Assembly (NCBI GenBank): GCA_944322815.1
Contig: CALUQB010000006.1
Coordinates: 26,394-90,393, forward strand
Reading direction: 5' to 3'
DNA length: 64,000 bases
From: an uncultured Bacteroidales bacterium
Lineage (GTDB): Bacteria; Bacteroidota; Bacteroidia; Bacteroidales; UBA932
The notes under the pieces are model-generated. The model made no database searches, was not told the origin of the DNA, and saw only the letters and a list, made by a program, of their open reading frames with translations. The position numbers and the translations under genes are program-made. How positions within the stretch are numbered: the first letter of the stretch is position 1; each line of letters opens with the position of its first letter. Below are positions 62,701 through 64,000 of this stretch, in pieces.

Positions 62701-62725
62701 GAATCAAATTCCACTTTTACATAAA

Positions 62726-63883
62726 ATGAATTATATAAACAGAAACATCGAGCAGACCATATCGGAAGCCGCCAAATATTTTCCGGTAATTGCAGTCACC
62801 GGCCCACGGCAGAGCGGAAAAAGTACATTGCTGGGGCATCTTTTTCCTGAAGCCATAAAGTTTTCTCTTAAAGATGTCAATATCAGGAGTTTTGCAGAAA
62901 GTGATCCGATTGCTTTCCTGAATCAGACCGATAAGCCGCTCTTCATTGATGAAGTCCAGAAAGTCCCGATGCTGCTTGAATATATACAAGGTATCGTGGA
63001 CAATCACCCGAACAGGAAATTTTTCCTTTCGGGAAGTTCAAATTTCGAACTTATGAAGTCTGTGTCCGAATCACTTGCGGGGAGAGCCGGTGTTTATGAG
63101 CTGTTGCCTATGTCATACACTGAAATCCCGGCATACGCTTTCGTGAAGGATATGGACACATTTCTGTATGACGGACTGTTTCCGGCAATATGCACAGGTA
63201 AAAATATTGCCGGGTTCTTCTATCCGTCATACGTAAGGACATACATAGAAAAAGACATCCGTGATCTGCTGAATATCAGGGATACCATGCAGTTTCTCCG
63301 TTTTCTTAAATTGTGTGCGGCAAGAATAGGTTCGGTATTCAATGCAAACGAATTGTCCTCAGAAGTGGGGGTTGACAGCAAAACGATAGCGGCATGGCTG
63401 TCCGTCTTGACCGCATCCTATATTATCTATCTGCTTCCTCCATACTATGAGAATATCTCGAAACGGCTTGTAAAACGGCCGAAACTGTATTTTACGGATC
63501 CGGGGCTTGCCTGCTACATGCTTGATATAGAAAGTCCTGCCCAATTGTCAAAAGACAAGATGAGAGGAAATATTTTCGAGAACTATATAGTCATGGAAGC
63601 CGTCAAGCACAGGACGAACAGTGGAAAGGAAGGCGGAGTGTATTTCTACAGGGATAGCAATGGCAATGAGGTAGATCTCCTTATCAAAGAAGAAGGTATG
63701 TTGAAGGCTTTTGAAATAAAATCCTCTATGACCTACATTCCGGAATTCGGCAATACATTGAAAAAACTGTCAGGCTGGCTTACGACCCCGATTGAAAGGA
63801 AATGTATAGTTTACAACGGAGATTTCGAAAATACTGCAGGAGATATTGAAGTCATCAATTACAGGAATCTGAAATTCATATGA
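62726..63883 (+). CDS. AAA ATPase with DUF4143 domain
   Basis: The 385-residue protein has Walker A (TGPRQSGKST, about residues 28-37) and Walker B (KPLFIDEVQKVP), followed by GIVDNHPNRKFFLSGSSNFE (sensor region) and an AAA_14-like core. The C-terminal ~190 residues are DUF4143, which contains the PD-(D/E)XK-like strands RDSNGNEVDLLIKEEGM and AFEIKSS. These ATPases are very common in Bacteroidales and often lie in variable regions. Their function is not established, although a nuclease or regulatory role is suspected. It looks complete and has its own promoter. Confidence 0.92.
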   Translation: MNYINRNIEQTISEAAKYFPVIAVTGPRQSGKSTLLGHLFPEAIKFSLKDVNIRSFAESDPIAFLNQTDKPLFIDEVQKVPMLLEYIQGIVDNHPNRKFFLSGSSNFELMKSVSESLAGRAGVYELLPMSYTEIPAYAFVKDMDTFLYDGLFPAICTGKNIAGFFYPSYVRTYIEKDIRDLLNIRDTMQFLRFLKLCAARIGSVFNANELSSEVGVDSKTIAAWLSVLTASYIIYLLPPYYENISKRLVKRPKLYFTDPGLACYMLDIESPAQLSKDKMRGNIFENYIVMEAVKHRTNSGKEGGVYFYRDSNGNEVDLLIKEEGMLKAFEIKSSMTYIPEFGNTLKKLSGWLTTPIERKCIVYNGDFENTAGDIEVINYRNLKFI

Positions 63884-64000
63884 AAGTGATGGCAGGAATC
63901 AGAATCAGTGATTTTATTTCTTTGGTCATTAGTGTCCCGTTAAAATGGGACGAGTTAAACAATTAATCAAATAGCCCCGGAATAATGGGATTATATAGAT
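63884..64000. other. Window end, no gene
   Basis: The last 117 bp contain GTCCC (63933-63937) and GGGAC (63947-63951), which could form a small hairpin. Nothing else is recognised. A gene beginning beyond the window edge cannot be judged. Confidence 0.4.

Noticed and set aside
1-64000. tRNA or rRNA genes
   Set aside because: No T-loop GGTTCGA-type arms in a cloverleaf context and no conserved rRNA blocks were seen by eye. A covariance-model scan would be decisive.

Overview
The window looks like a chromosomal segment of a Bacteroidales (Bacteroidota) bacterium of roughly 50% GC. The evidence is a SusC/SusD pair, a hybrid two-component system, FimA/FimB-type lipoprotein fimbriae with DUF3575/DUF3868 partners, an IS66 element, and repeated promoter -7 boxes of the Bacteroidota form TAnnTTTG. 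The sequence alone does not settle the genus.

Layout. (1) 1-466: tail of an EttA-type ABC-F protein. (2) 566-32282: a large pectin (homogalacturonan) utilisation locus. It starts with hexuronate catabolism (uxaC, divergent uxaB-uxaA, kduI-kduD, a DUF4861 lipoprotein). It continues with a GH28 polygalacturonase, a CE12-CE8 esterase fusion, a hybrid sensor/regulator (HTCS), a GH105-PL1 fusion, a second PL1 with an FN3 domain, SusC, SusD and a 1212-residue DUF4957-type surface lipoprotein. Secreted esterases, lyases and polygalacturonase would cut pectin, SusCD would import the pieces, GH105 would release unsaturated galacturonate, and KduI/KduD plus UxaC/UxaB/UxaA would converge on 2-keto-3-deoxygluconate. 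The kinase and aldolase for that product are not in the window. The locus is interrupted by an ISAs1-type element (8479-10073, 17-bp ends, 9-bp target duplication) with a frameshifted transposase, and next to it lies a decayed second DUF4861 copy. (3) 32420-33542: a RhuM-type gene inside a set of related ~50-75 bp repeats. (4) 33659-37290: etfB-etfA-acyl-CoA dehydrogenase operon. (5) 37598-40760: a truncated Mpi-like DNA invertase, an IS66 element and the stub of a second IS66.

(6) 40906-50219: a six-gene fimbrial operon on the minus strand. Its promoter region is bounded by an 18-bp inverted repeat (16/18 matching) that contains a core like the Mpi invertase site of Bacteroides. I read it as a phase-variable promoter, currently ON. 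(7) 51002-56036: five exported proteins on the plus strand: an LPP20-like protein, a DUF4384 protein, two tandem barrel paralogues with nearly identical N-termini, and a WG-repeat caspase. This looks like one functional unit and is the best candidate here for an undescribed envelope system. (8) 56110-57021: AEC-family transporter.

(9) 57138-64000: a decayed mobile-element region with fragments of an integrase, an AlbA/RecG-like ATP-binding protein, a relaxase and a peptide deformylase. Mixed in are intact genes: a WYL regulator, a possible PD-(D/E)XK-type protein, a coiled-coil protein, a small HD hydrolase and a DUF4143 ATPase. I saw no rRNA, tRNA or CRISPR array.
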